A stretch of DNA of 41,325 nt from an uncultured Alphaproteobacteria bacterium (GTDB taxonomy: Bacteria; Pseudomonadota; Alphaproteobacteria; Rs-D84), in contig CALXLL010000007.1 in assembly GCA_944389185.1 (NCBI GenBank), positions 1 to 41,325 on the forward strand, in the 5' to 3' direction. Below are positions 7,183 through 15,794 of this stretch, one piece after another. The notes under the pieces are model-generated. The model saw only the letters and a program-made list of their open reading frames with translations. It was not told the DNA's origin and did no database searches. The translations under genes and the position numbers were made by a program. The stretch's first letter is position 1, and every line of letters starts with the position of its first letter.

Positions 7183-9834
7183 ATGATAGAAAAAACAAGT
7201 TTAACTTCAAACCAAGATACAGCAGCAAATCCGCTAGAAAACGTTTGGGTCCAAGCCAATGCAGGAACAGGCAAAACGAAAGTCCTTATACAACGTTTGT
7301 TGCGTATTTTATTTAGAAGTAACGATATAACAAAGACAGGCATTTTATGTCTTACTTATACAAATATAGCGGTCGCTGAAATGCGGAATCGTATACTTGC
7401 CGGTTTAAGTAGTTGGGCAAAAGCATCGGACGAAGATTTGGCAATTTTATTAGACGGAATTGTTCAGCAGATGCCGGTAACAAAAGACGATATAAAAAAA
7501 GCCAGAAGTATTTTTTATACCTATATAGATAATCCAGATATATTAAAGATAAAAACAATACATGGTTTTTGTGAAGAGATATTAAGAAGATTTCCATTGG
7601 AAGCGGGGATATCTCCATCCTGGTCTTTGATTCAAGACGCAAATCAAAAAGTTTTATTACAAGAAGCTTTTACCATTTTACTAGGAGAAAACAAAACAGA
7701 TTTAGATATAAATATAAAAGATGCTTTTTTACAACTTGTAGAAATAATACCAGAAAACTATATGGATACCTTATTAGATATTTTAAGCAAGATGTATAAG
7801 CACTTTTTTCAGATAAAGGATTTTGTAAAATATCGCAAATATTTTATTGACACGACTAGGAAGTTTCTTAATCTTGATGATCCAATACAAACAGAAGTTT
7901 CGCCGGAAAAATTAAGAAAAATTAAAGAAGAAGCTTTAAAAATAAAAAAGCCGGCAAAATACTTGATAAAAATTATAAAAAATACAGATTTATATATTGA
8001 AAATACTATTGATTTTGAAGATTATAAAGAACCATACTTAAAATCTTCTGGTGAAATTCAAAATTACATTACAAAAAACGATTTTCTTATAGAGGAAGCC
8101 AATCGGATATATTTGCTAAATCAGCGAATTCAAAATCAAAAGGTCTTTGATAGAACTATGGCGATTTTTGATTTGTCTGCAGGATTTGCGAAGATATACA
8201 AGGACTTAAAACTTAAACGCAACGTATTAGACTTTGAAGACTTGGTTTTATATGTTAAAAAGTTATTTTCTTCTCCGGAAAACATGGGTTGGGTATTGTC
8301 GCAGTTGAACGTATCTTTGAATTACATTTTGGTTGACGAAGCGCAAGATACCAGTCCGGTGCAATGGGAAGTTTTGCGCATGCTTTCACAAGATTTTTTC
8401 ACAGAAGGCGATACAGAAAACAGCAAGCATTCACTTTTTGTTGTAGGCGATACCAAACAATCTATATATGGTTTTCAAGGCGCAGACCCAAAAGCTTTTT
8501 CGGTCAGCAGAAGCACAATAGGACAACAGATAGAACAAAACAATCGTGTTATACAAGATGTTCCGTTATCTCAAAGCTTCAGGTCTTTGCCGGCTATTTT
8601 GAATACTGTGGATGCTTTTTTTAGTTCTTCTGACGTAATAGAAAAAACTGGTTTTGTTAATAATACTCATGCGACATTCAGAAAAGACAAAAAAGGCCTG
8701 GTAGAGATACACAAGCTTGTATCAAAAGCAGAAGACGATGTTGATACCAAAGGTTATATTAGAAATATCGCCGATAAGATTAAGTCTTTAATTGATTCAA
8801 AGGAATACTTACCAAAAGATATAATGGTTTTAGTCCAAAACAGGCATCCTTTTTCTGCTTTGTTGGTTAGTGAATTGAAAAGGCTAGGTATAGAAGTAGC
8901 AGGCAGCGACAGAATTGTTTTGCCTAACTTTTCAGCAATCAGAGATTTACTTTATTTGATACGTTTTTGCATTAATCCTGCCGACGATTATAGTTTATGT
9001 TGTATATTAAAAAGTCCTATTTTCAGATTGAAAGAAGACGATATTTTTAAATTATGCTTTGTTAAAAATCAAGAAAACAAAAAAAGGCATTCGGAATCTG
9101 CTGCAAACATTCCAATTAGTGTATTTGATATTATAAATAGAAGCAATAATGATATATATAATTTATTAAATGATTTTATAAGCTGGTCAAAACTATACGG
9201 ACCTTATTCGTTCTTTATGAAAGTTTTGCAAACGAATAGCATAAGGCAAAGTTTTATATCTGCTTTGGGGGATCAAGTTATTGATCCTTTAGAAGAGTTT
9301 TTAACAATAAGTCTTGCATACGAAAGAACGCAACCTGGGACATTGAAGCACTTTTTGAAATGGTTCGTCACAGGGGGCAGCGAAATTAAACGCGATATGT
9401 ATTCTAGCTCTGGTGTTCGTATAGTCACAGTCCACGGCAGTAAAGGTCTTGAAGCACCGGTTGTTTTTCTGATAGATACAGTAAGCATTCCAAGTAAAGA
9501 ACCGATTTTGCCGGTTGATTCAAATCTTCTTGTAAAAGCAGGATGTAAAATAGATAATGCTTTTCCAGACGTTTGGCTTTGGGCAAAAGATATAGATGAT
9601 TCTATACAAACGAATCTTGCCGCAGAAGAAAAGAATAGATTAAAAATAGAAGAGTATTATAGATTATTATATGTTGCAATGACGCGCGCCAAAGATAGGC
9701 TTTACATATATGGCTATACATCGCGAAAAAATGCTAATGCGCTATCTTGGCACAGTATGTTATGGAATGTGTTATCAGAAAACGAAAAAGCAATCAAAGA
9801 AGATGATTTAACAATTAGGTTTACAAATGACTAG
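7183..9834 (+). CDS. addA: AddA-type UvrD-family helicase, helicase part of a split AddA
   Basis: AddA is the helicase-nuclease subunit of AddAB, which resects double-strand breaks for RecA loading. Superfamily 1 helicase motifs are all visible: Walker A ANAGTGKTKV (residues 26-35), LVDEAQDTSPVQWE, VVGDTKQSIYGFQGADP, QSFRS, TVHGSKGLEAPVVFL, and YVAMTRAKDRLYIYG near residue 830. The protein stops at 883 residues, whereas alphaproteobacterial AddA is usually about 1100-1200 with a C-terminal nuclease. That nuclease is encoded by the next ORF in the +1 frame, overlapping by 8 bases. addB, normally adjacent, is not in this window. AAGGG precedes the ATG. Confidence 0.9.
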   Translation: MIEKTSLTSNQDTAANPLENVWVQANAGTGKTKVLIQRLLRILFRSNDITKTGILCLTYTNIAVAEMRNRILAGLSSWAKASDEDLAILLDGIVQQMPVTKDDIKKARSIFYTYIDNPDILKIKTIHGFCEEILRRFPLEAGISPSWSLIQDANQKVLLQEAFTILLGENKTDLDINIKDAFLQLVEIIPENYMDTLLDILSKMYKHFFQIKDFVKYRKYFIDTTRKFLNLDDPIQTEVSPEKLRKIKEEALKIKKPAKYLIKIIKNTDLYIENTIDFEDYKEPYLKSSGEIQNYITKNDFLIEEANRIYLLNQRIQNQKVFDRTMAIFDLSAGFAKIYKDLKLKRNVLDFEDLVLYVKKLFSSPENMGWVLSQLNVSLNYILVDEAQDTSPVQWEVLRMLSQDFFTEGDTENSKHSLFVVGDTKQSIYGFQGADPKAFSVSRSTIGQQIEQNNRVIQDVPLSQSFRSLPAILNTVDAFFSSSDVIEKTGFVNNTHATFRKDKKGLVEIHKLVSKAEDDVDTKGYIRNIADKIKSLIDSKEYLPKDIMVLVQNRHPFSALLVSELKRLGIEVAGSDRIVLPNFSAIRDLLYLIRFCINPADDYSLCCILKSPIFRLKEDDIFKLCFVKNQENKKRHSESAANIPISVFDIINRSNNDIYNLLNDFISWSKLYGPYSFFMKVLQTNSIRQSFISALGDQVIDPLEEFLTISLAYERTQPGTLKHFLKWFVTGGSEIKRDMYSSSGVRIVTVHGSKGLEAPVVFLIDTVSIPSKEPILPVDSNLLVKAGCKIDNAFPDVWLWAKDIDDSIQTNLAAEEKNRLKIEEYYRLLYVAMTRAKDRLYIYGYTSRKNANALSWHSMLWNVLSENEKAIKEDDLTIRFTND

Positions 9835-10267
9835 TAAAATTGAAAATATTTTGTTGGAACAAGAAAAAACAAAATACGCCACAGAAACAGGCATATATCA
9901 ACATATGAAGATGAAAAGCATATGCACAGAAACGAATGACGGCGACAGCGAATTACAAGAGCGTATAAAAAAAAATCCAATTTTAGAAAGATTTTTTCAT
10001 AAAGATGCAAGAACAGAAGTTCCTATTGCTGGTTATATAAACGGGAAGTTTGTAAGCCGCAGAATAGACCGAATGTATGTTCTTGAAAATGAAAAAACTG
10101 TATTCATATTAGATTATAAAACAGACGTAGATAAAAATCTTTTTTATGATAAATACATTCATCAAATAAACGAATATAAAACTTTAATAACTGATGCTTT
10201 TAAGGGGTATAAAGTTAAGGCTTTTATATTATGGTTAAATGATTTTGACTTGCAACAGGTTAATTAA
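9827..10267 (+). CDS. addA: AddA C-terminal PD-(D/E)XK nuclease domain, separate ORF
   Basis: The 146-residue product looks like the nuclease end of AddA. It has a TGIYQH segment matching the conserved upstream His, EVPIAG and RRIDRMYV matching the Glu and Asp strands, the catalytic ILDYKTD, and a Q..EYK segment matching the final Q-x(3)-Y motif. All core residues are therefore present. Its ATG overlaps the helicase ORF stop (ATGACTAG), with AGG 7 bases upstream, so translation could be coupled. The reading frame is open only back to 9812. It is either a genuine two-polypeptide AddA or a frameshifted gene. Confidence 0.75.
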   Translation: MTSKIENILLEQEKTKYATETGIYQHMKMKSICTETNDGDSELQERIKKNPILERFFHKDARTEVPIAGYINGKFVSRRIDRMYVLENEKTVFILDYKTDVDKNLFYDKYIHQINEYKTLITDAFKGYKVKAFILWLNDFDLQQVN

Positions 10268-10271
10268 AGCC

Positions 10272-10301
10272 TTGAAAATTGTTTTATAATCAGACTATAA
10301 T
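10272..10301 (+). promoter_or_regulatory. Sigma70-type promoter for recN, probably leaderless
   Basis: TTGAAA at 10272-10277 and TATAAT at 10296-10301 are 18 bases apart. Only TCCAAT separates the -10 box from the recN ATG at 10308, so transcription should begin at or next to the start codon. No ribosome binding site is visible. Confidence 0.7.
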
Positions 10302-10307
10302 TCCAAT

Positions 10308-11966
10308 ATGTTAACAGAATTAAATATTTCTAATATCGTATTAATAGAAAAGTTGAATCTTCAATTCAGCAAAGGGCTTAATGTTTTAACTGGTGAAACT
10401 GGTGCCGGCAAAAGTATATTGCTTGATGCCTTGGCGCTTGGTTTGGGTGCTCGTTCTGACACTGGTTTAATTCGTCATGGCTGTGAAGTTGCGTCTGTCA
10501 CAGTTTCTTTTGATAATTTAAATGATGAAATAAAAAAAATACTAGAAGATAACGGCATTGAATATGAAGATGGTATGCTTATATTGCGCAGAACTTTAAC
10601 ACAAGAAGGAAAAAACAAAGCCTGGGTTAACGATGTCCCTGTGTCTATAAAGACGCTTAAACAAATTGGTGACTTGCTGGTAGAAATACACGGGCAGTTT
10701 GCAAATCATACATTATTAAATCCGTCCACTCATAGACAAGCACTTGATGATTTCGCTTGTCAAAATATAAGTGGTTTTAATGAATTATTAAAACAAGTTA
10801 AAGAATCTTATTTGAATTACCACGGAACAGAAACGAAGCTTAAAGAGCTTAAAGAATTACTAGCTTCTTCTGCGGCTGAAAGAGATTTTTTACAGCATAA
10901 CGTATCAGAATTAAAGGCGTTAAATGTTCAAGTTGGGGAAGAAGAAACTCTTGCGAATAAACGTGCAGTTATGATGAATGCTGAAAAAGACGCATCTATA
11001 TTAGATGAAGCAAATCAGGCATTAAACATTGGTGGGAAAGGATTGGATTCGGTAATATTTTCTGTTGCTCATGTATTAGAAAGAATAAAAACGTCGCCTA
11101 ATCCTTATCAGAATCAAATAGATAAGCTATATGATATGGGTTCTGCTTTATCTGAAATTGCGGAGCAATTAACACCACTAGAAATAGATACAGAAAGCCT
11201 TGAAAGTATCGAAGAACGTTTATTTGCGATACGTGCTGCGGCCAGAAAACATCGTGTTTCTGCGGATGAACTGCCTGAAAAGCTTGCGGATATGGAACGA
11301 CAGCTAAATACAATAGACAATTCTGATAGCGAATTAAAAAAACTTGAAAAAGAGCTTTCTATAAAGGAAAAAGAATATAAACAATTATCAGAAAAGCTTT
11401 CAGATTTAAGGAAAAACGCCGCTGATAATTTAAGAAATAAAATACTGGCCGAATTGCCTGATTTGAAGCTAGGTCAGGCAGACTTTATGGTTGAAATTAC
11501 TGAAGGTGCAGATTCTTCATATGGTAAAGATGATATTGTTTTTATGATTAAAACCAATCCTGGTATGCCGTTTGCTCCGTTACACAAAGCAGCGTCTGGT
11601 GGGGAACTTGCCAGACTTATGCTTGCATTGCGAGTTGTTTTAGCAAACAAACAAGAATCTTCTTATACATTTGTTTTTGATGAAGTTGATACAGGTATCA
11701 GTGGTGCGACAGCAAGTGCTGTTGGATTTAGACTTTCTAAACTTGCTGAAAACGGGCAAGCCTTGGTAATTACGCATTCTGCCCAAGTCGCGGGTTTTGC
11801 CAACAAGCACTTTAAGATAGAAAAGCACGTTACGAACGATACTACAATCACCACGGTTTCCGAAATAAAAGGTGAAGACAGAATAAATGAAATAGCAAGA
11901 ATTATAAGCGGGGCAGAAATTACGCCAGAAGCCATTGCAACCGCAAAAACTTTAATTAAGTTTTAA
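10308..11966 (+). CDS. recN: DNA repair protein RecN
   Basis: RecN is an SMC-like ATPase that gathers broken DNA ends during recombinational repair. The 552 residues match the family. Walker A GETGAGKS is at residues 29-36, a coiled-coil middle runs about 160-380, the ABC signature ASGGELARLMLALR follows, and Walker B is FVFDEVDTGISG. The start at 10308 gives the canonical MLTELNISNIVLIE terminus. It follows the split addA by 40 bases, with its own strong promoter. Its 3' end overlaps that of xseA by 15 bases on the opposite strand, with no terminator between them. Confidence 0.96.
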   Translation: MLTELNISNIVLIEKLNLQFSKGLNVLTGETGAGKSILLDALALGLGARSDTGLIRHGCEVASVTVSFDNLNDEIKKILEDNGIEYEDGMLILRRTLTQEGKNKAWVNDVPVSIKTLKQIGDLLVEIHGQFANHTLLNPSTHRQALDDFACQNISGFNELLKQVKESYLNYHGTETKLKELKELLASSAAERDFLQHNVSELKALNVQVGEEETLANKRAVMMNAEKDASILDEANQALNIGGKGLDSVIFSVAHVLERIKTSPNPYQNQIDKLYDMGSALSEIAEQLTPLEIDTESLESIEERLFAIRAAARKHRVSADELPEKLADMERQLNTIDNSDSELKKLEKELSIKEKEYKQLSEKLSDLRKNAADNLRNKILAELPDLKLGQADFMVEITEGADSSYGKDDIVFMIKTNPGMPFAPLHKAASGGELARLMLALRVVLANKQESSYTFVFDEVDTGISGATASAVGFRLSKLAENGQALVITHSAQVAGFANKHFKIEKHVTNDTTITTVSEIKGEDRINEIARIISGAEITPEAIATAKTLIKF

Positions 11967-13193
11967 TTCACCGTCAGCGAACTCAATAAAGGCCGGTTTT
12001 TCATTATCTGATATACGACTTATTATTTTTTTCTTATCGTTACGAACGATGGCATATCCACGTTGCAGAACGCTTTTATAGCTAAGCGAATTTAGCATTT
12101 GTCCGATATGGTCAACAGATTGATTAAAAAGCTTTAATTTATTTAATAAAAAATTATGAAAATTATTAACGGCGTCCATTTTCTGATGTGCGCTTGTTAA
12201 TTTAGCATTCATTAAAATGGTCAAAGTTCTTGAAATGTCGTCCAGACGCTGGGCTTGTTCCATAACAAGTTGCTTTGGATTTTTTACGTTAATGGAATCA
12301 AGCTTGGCTTTTGCGTTTATCAATAGTGTAGAAAAATTACTGGATAATCTGTGCCATAAATTATCTAAATCTTGAATCAAAGATAACTTTGTAGGCACGA
12401 CCATTTCTGCGGCACCGGTCGGAGTAGGTGCACGAACGTCAGCTGCAAAATCAATTAACATCCAGTCAGGTTCGTGTCCAACGCCTGAAATCAAAGGGAT
12501 TTCACTTGCCGCTGCGGCCCGGACGACGACTTCTTCTGAAAAAGGCAACAAGTCTTCTAAAGAACCACCACCACGAGCAACTATAATCACATCTACATTT
12601 TTATGGCGATTGAAATATTCTATACCGGCTGCAACTTCTGACGCTGCCGTTGCGCCTTGAACCGTTGCGGGATATAAAATTACATGGACTGGAAACCTTT
12701 CACGAAGTCTGTTTTGAATATCTTGAAAAGCCGCCCCCGTAGGGCTTGTGACCACGCCAATTCTTTGCGGAAGTTTCGGCAAGGGCTTTTTCCTTGAAGC
12801 GTCAAACAAACCTTCTTTTGCAAGTTTTTGTTTGCGTTCTTCCAGCATTTTTAAAATAGCCCCCACGCCAGCCATTTCAATTTCTGATACTATGACTTGA
12901 TAATTACTACGTGCAGGATACGTAGTGAATTTTCCTGTTATTATTACTTCCAAGCCATCTTCAAGTTTAAAGGGAACGGGTGTTCCACGCCATATAATAA
13001 CAGATATTGCGGCATTAGCATCTTTTATCGTCATATATATATGACCGGAAGTAGCACGTGTAATTTGTGATAATTCACCGCGGATTTTTATTCTTGGGAA
13101 TGCCGTTTCTACAACTGTTTTAAGTAAAGCGGAAGCGTCAGATACGCTGAATATATTATTAGGTTGAACAAAAGGTTGTGGTTTTTCTAACAT
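11952..13193 (-). CDS. xseA: Exodeoxyribonuclease VII large subunit
   Basis: XseA is the catalytic subunit of exonuclease VII, which degrades single-stranded DNA in repair. The N-terminal OB-fold (about residues 15-110) is followed by the catalytic core with VVTSPTGAAFQDI, VIIVARGGGSLEDL and DVRAPTPTGAAE, all family hallmarks, then a coiled-coil C-terminal half. The length of 413 residues is normal. The ATG overlaps the upstream gene's stop by one base (TAATG), implying translational coupling. The small subunit xseB is not nearby. Confidence 0.95.
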   Translation of the reverse strand: MLEKPQPFVQPNNIFSVSDASALLKTVVETAFPRIKIRGELSQITRATSGHIYMTIKDANAAISVIIWRGTPVPFKLEDGLEVIITGKFTTYPARSNYQVIVSEIEMAGVGAILKMLEERKQKLAKEGLFDASRKKPLPKLPQRIGVVTSPTGAAFQDIQNRLRERFPVHVILYPATVQGATAASEVAAGIEYFNRHKNVDVIIVARGGGSLEDLLPFSEEVVVRAAAASEIPLISGVGHEPDWMLIDFAADVRAPTPTGAAEMVVPTKLSLIQDLDNLWHRLSSNFSTLLINAKAKLDSINVKNPKQLVMEQAQRLDDISRTLTILMNAKLTSAHQKMDAVNNFHNFLLNKLKLFNQSVDHIGQMLNSLSYKSVLQRGYAIVRNDKKKIISRISDNEKPAFIEFADGELKLN

Positions 13194-13648
13194 TATTCTA
13201 GTCCCGCCTGTTTTCCAAGTATATAAGCTTTTTCTTGAAGAATCTTTTTAAAGTCTTCATCTGTGTATATTTTGGTTTCTGGAACACCAATATAATAAGG
13301 GTAGGGGTCTTTGAACTGAGTATACGTTATATCAAACGGACCGCTATATTGATTATGTTGTAACCACCAATGCAAAGCAGATTTTTTCAAGGTCCAGATT
13401 TTATCTTCACCTGTTTTTTCATAGATATAATAACTACTTACTAAGCAAAATCCAGTTGCAGGGTCGCAGTTTCTTTCTATCAGTTCGCCGAAAACCTTTT
13501 TATAAGTAAGCTTATATTTGAAAGATTCTCTTAACAAGAACACCATTTCTTCCAAAGAAAACTTACCTAGTTGTGGGACTTCATAGTCTGTCGCTTGCAA
13601 CATAAGTTTTTTTGTGGCTTCGTCATAATATTTTAATTTGTTTTGCAT
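13193..13648 (-). CDS. YunG-like protein with possible Cys-His-Asp triad
   Basis: The 151-residue protein has no signal peptide or membrane segment. Its core pattern, GFCLVSSYYIY (Cys68), then ALHWWL (His93), then FDITYTQF (Asp106), resembles the small YunG-type family in which Cys, His and Asp are spaced like a papain or transglutaminase fold. The comparison is from memory and the activity is unknown. ATG 13648 is preferred over the upstream start at 13705, because a strong promoter with -10 six bases before 13648 overlaps the tsaD stop. It is coupled to xseA by a one-base overlap and is probably also reached by read-through from tsaD. Confidence 0.75.
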   Translation of the reverse strand: MQNKLKYYDEATKKLMLQATDYEVPQLGKFSLEEMVFLLRESFKYKLTYKKVFGELIERNCDPATGFCLVSSYYIYEKTGEDKIWTLKKSALHWWLQHNQYSGPFDITYTQFKDPYPYYIGVPETKIYTDEDFKKILQEKAYILGKQAGLE

Positions 13649-13654
13649 AGCTGA

Positions 13655-13683
13655 ATTATAGCAAAAAGCTTTTAATCTTTCAA
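13655..13683 (-). promoter_or_regulatory. Internal sigma70-type promoter upstream of the YunG-like gene
   Basis: On the minus strand TTGAAA (13683-13678) and TATAAT (13660-13655) are exactly 17 bases apart, with an extended -10 TGC directly before TATAAT. Six bases separate the -10 from the ATG at 13648, so a leaderless mRNA is predicted. The -35 box adjoins the tsaD stop codon. Confidence 0.72.
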
Positions 13684-14808
13684 TTACAATTCCGTCAGCG
13701 GCCATCTGGGACGCGGTGCAACAGGTTCTTTAACAACCTTACCAAGCTTATAGTTTTCTAGGCCTGCCCAGGCTATCATAGCCCCATTATCTGTGCATAA
13801 ATTCATCGGTGGTGCAGCAAATACTATACCTTTTTTATTTGCTAAATCTTCCATAGCGCTTCGTATTGCAGAGTTTTTAGCGACGCCACCAGCAACAACC
13901 AAAGTCTTAGGTGAAGCTTTAATAACTCTTTCATCAGAAAAAGCATGGTTTAATCGATTTATTATACAATCTACAACAGCCGCCTGAAAAGACGCGCAAA
14001 AATCGTTTATATATTCATCGGAATAGGGTGCGTTTTGCTTGTCCAAAAAAGTTCTTGCCGCGGTTTTTATGCCACTGAAAGAAAAATCGCACCCTGGTTT
14101 GTCGCACAAAGGCCGTGGAAAAGCAAAAGCTTTCGGATTTCCTTGTGCAGCACGCTTATCAACTATTGGTCCACCAGGATAGCCAAGGCCTAACATTTTT
14201 GCTACTTTATCAAAAGCTTCACCAGCGCTGTCGTCCAAAGTTTGACCTATCATTTCATATTGACTTACGCCGCGAACCAATAAAATCTGACAATGTCCAC
14301 CAGACGCTAGCATCAATAAATATGGGAACTCTACATTTACTTTTTCATCTTTACCACTAGCAGAAGCCGAATGTAACCTTGGAACCAAAGCATGACCTTC
14401 CAAGTGATTTACCGCAACTAATGGTTTGCCAGTAGATTGTGCAATTCCAACAGCTGTCATCCATCCAACCAATACCCCTCCAATCAAACCAGGACCCGCA
14501 GTTGCAGCTATAACATCTATATCGTCCATAGTCATTTTCGCTTTTTCAAGCGTTTGTTTTATAACTTCGTCTATCGCTATTATATGAGCCCTAGCAGCCA
14601 ATTCTGGAACAACTCCGCCATATTTTTTATGTTCTGGTATTTGCGAATATATTATGTGCGATAAAATATTTCTATTTGAATCTACGATTGCGGCGCTGGT
14701 TTCGTCACAAGAAGACTCTATACCCAAACACACAACAGGTTTTTCGCAGCTTTTTTCAAGAGCGTCTAATTTTCCCATATCTAAACGAATTATATTTTCT
14801 TCACTCAT
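13684..14808 (-). CDS. tsaD: tRNA N6-adenosine threonylcarbamoyltransferase TsaD
   Basis: TsaD transfers threonylcarbamoyl to A37 of ANN-decoding tRNAs together with TsaB and TsaE. Family markers are LGIESSCDETSAAIV, the metal-binding HLEGH, SGGHCQILL and VVAGGVAKNS, with the nucleotide-binding ASKHA fold throughout. At 374 residues it is slightly longer than usual, because about 26 residues precede the conserved start. An internal Met at residue 11 is an alternative start. The ATG overlaps the upstream DUF1460 gene's stop (ATGA), so the two are likely co-translated. Confidence 0.96.
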   Translation of the reverse strand: MSEENIIRLDMGKLDALEKSCEKPVVCLGIESSCDETSAAIVDSNRNILSHIIYSQIPEHKKYGGVVPELAARAHIIAIDEVIKQTLEKAKMTMDDIDVIAATAGPGLIGGVLVGWMTAVGIAQSTGKPLVAVNHLEGHALVPRLHSASASGKDEKVNVEFPYLLMLASGGHCQILLVRGVSQYEMIGQTLDDSAGEAFDKVAKMLGLGYPGGPIVDKRAAQGNPKAFAFPRPLCDKPGCDFSFSGIKTAARTFLDKQNAPYSDEYINDFCASFQAAVVDCIINRLNHAFSDERVIKASPKTLVVAGGVAKNSAIRSAMEDLANKKGIVFAAPPMNLCTDNGAMIAWAGLENYKLGKVVKEPVAPRPRWPLTEL

Positions 14809-15485
14809 TTTATTTCCACCAATGTTATTCCAAGACCTTTTTTGTTCTTTATATATTCATAAAAATCTGTATCCATTACTTTCCCGAACTGCGACGAAGC
14901 GTGTCTTAAACGTCCGTCAGGTAATAAAAATCCCATATGAACAACAGCCACGTCAGTTCCCAGTTTATCATATTTTTCTGAATTACCAACAATAAATAAA
15001 ACGATCAAAGGTTTATCTGTGTCTATTATTTTTATATCTTCATAAGGTATATATTCTAAGTTAACTTTTTCGGTTTTGAAATCAGCGTCTATATTATGAA
15101 CTACTTTTAACCAGTTTTGCTTATCTATCGTAACGCTTCTAATTTTTGTCGGACCGTATAAAGAGCTTACATTTTTAACCATATCAGAATTATTAATTAA
15201 CCAATCTGATTCTATGAAATGGTTCCGAGATAAAAAATCTATTTCTCCGTCTTTATATCTGATATTATTAAGCTGTTCAATATCTCCGTCTGCCAAAGAA
15301 GTCTCTACAAAAGTTGTGCAATCAAAAGCATCAAATCGTATAAGGGGATCTGCATCAGGTGATTTTTCTTCGCCCAGTGGGCTGGTTTTATATTCTGCGC
15401 CAAGATATTGATAGCCTATATAATTATCAGCAGAACACGCCACGACAAGAAAAAGCGCATAAATAATCAAATACTTATTATACAT
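14805..15485 (-). CDS. DUF1460 amidase-like lipoprotein
   Basis: The 226-residue protein starts with a hydrophobic segment ending LVVAC (Cys17), a plausible lipobox. The mature part matches DUF1460, a NlpC/P60-like family annotated as N-acetylmuramoyl-L-alanine amidase-like. FDCTTFVE carries the probable nucleophile Cys56, followed by IRYKDG and SRNHFIESDW, VVHMGF (His183) and LRHASS (His195). A peptidoglycan or muropeptide hydrolase attached to a membrane is the best inference. It overlaps the small membrane protein upstream by 8 bases and tsaD downstream by 4, so it sits inside a tightly packed operon. Confidence 0.82.
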   Translation of the reverse strand: MYNKYLIIYALFLVVACSADNYIGYQYLGAEYKTSPLGEEKSPDADPLIRFDAFDCTTFVETSLADGDIEQLNNIRYKDGEIDFLSRNHFIESDWLINNSDMVKNVSSLYGPTKIRSVTIDKQNWLKVVHNIDADFKTEKVNLEYIPYEDIKIIDTDKPLIVLFIVGNSEKYDKLGTDVAVVHMGFLLPDGRLRHASSQFGKVMDTDFYEYIKNKKGLGITLVEIK

Positions 15486-15783
15486 TTTCTTTCAACAACA
15501 AGCCGGTATAGCATAAAGAAACAGCGTCTTTAACAGCCATTTCAGAAGATTCTGGCAAGCTTGCTATTTTATCTACACATTGAACCAATAAGTCTGTATT
15601 TTCATCTGAAGCCGTTAAAATCTTAACAGCTGCTTGTCTGCGCTCTAACGAAGCCGAAGGCCAATTTCTTAGTATTTCTGATTCTAAATTAGAGCTGCGC
15701 TGAGCCAAGAAAAATACGATAATTGCAAAAATTAAAACTGCGATACCTATAATAAACTTTAAGTATTTCTTAACGAAGTGCAT
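15478..15783 (-). CDS. Small single-pass membrane protein, unknown
   Basis: The 101-residue product has a basic N-terminus (HFVKKYLK), one strong membrane helix at about residues 9-27, and a helical C-terminal domain that probably lies outside the cytoplasm, carrying two Cys residues. I recognise no family. AAAGGAA precedes the ATG, and the gene overlaps the DUF1460 gene by 8 bases, so the two products may act together at the envelope. Confidence 0.75.
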   Translation of the reverse strand: MHFVKKYLKFIIGIAVLIFAIIVFFLAQRSSNLESEILRNWPSASLERRQAAVKILTASDENTDLLVQCVDKIASLPESSEMAVKDAVSLCYTGLLLKENV

Positions 15784-15794
15784 AATTATTCCTT

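Noticed and set aside
9812-9834. Programmed frameshift of the prfB type joining the two addA ORFs
   Set aside because: The stop is TAG, not TGA, and no properly spaced strong Shine-Dalgarno-like element precedes it; coupled reinitiation is the simpler reading, though error or frameshift remain open.
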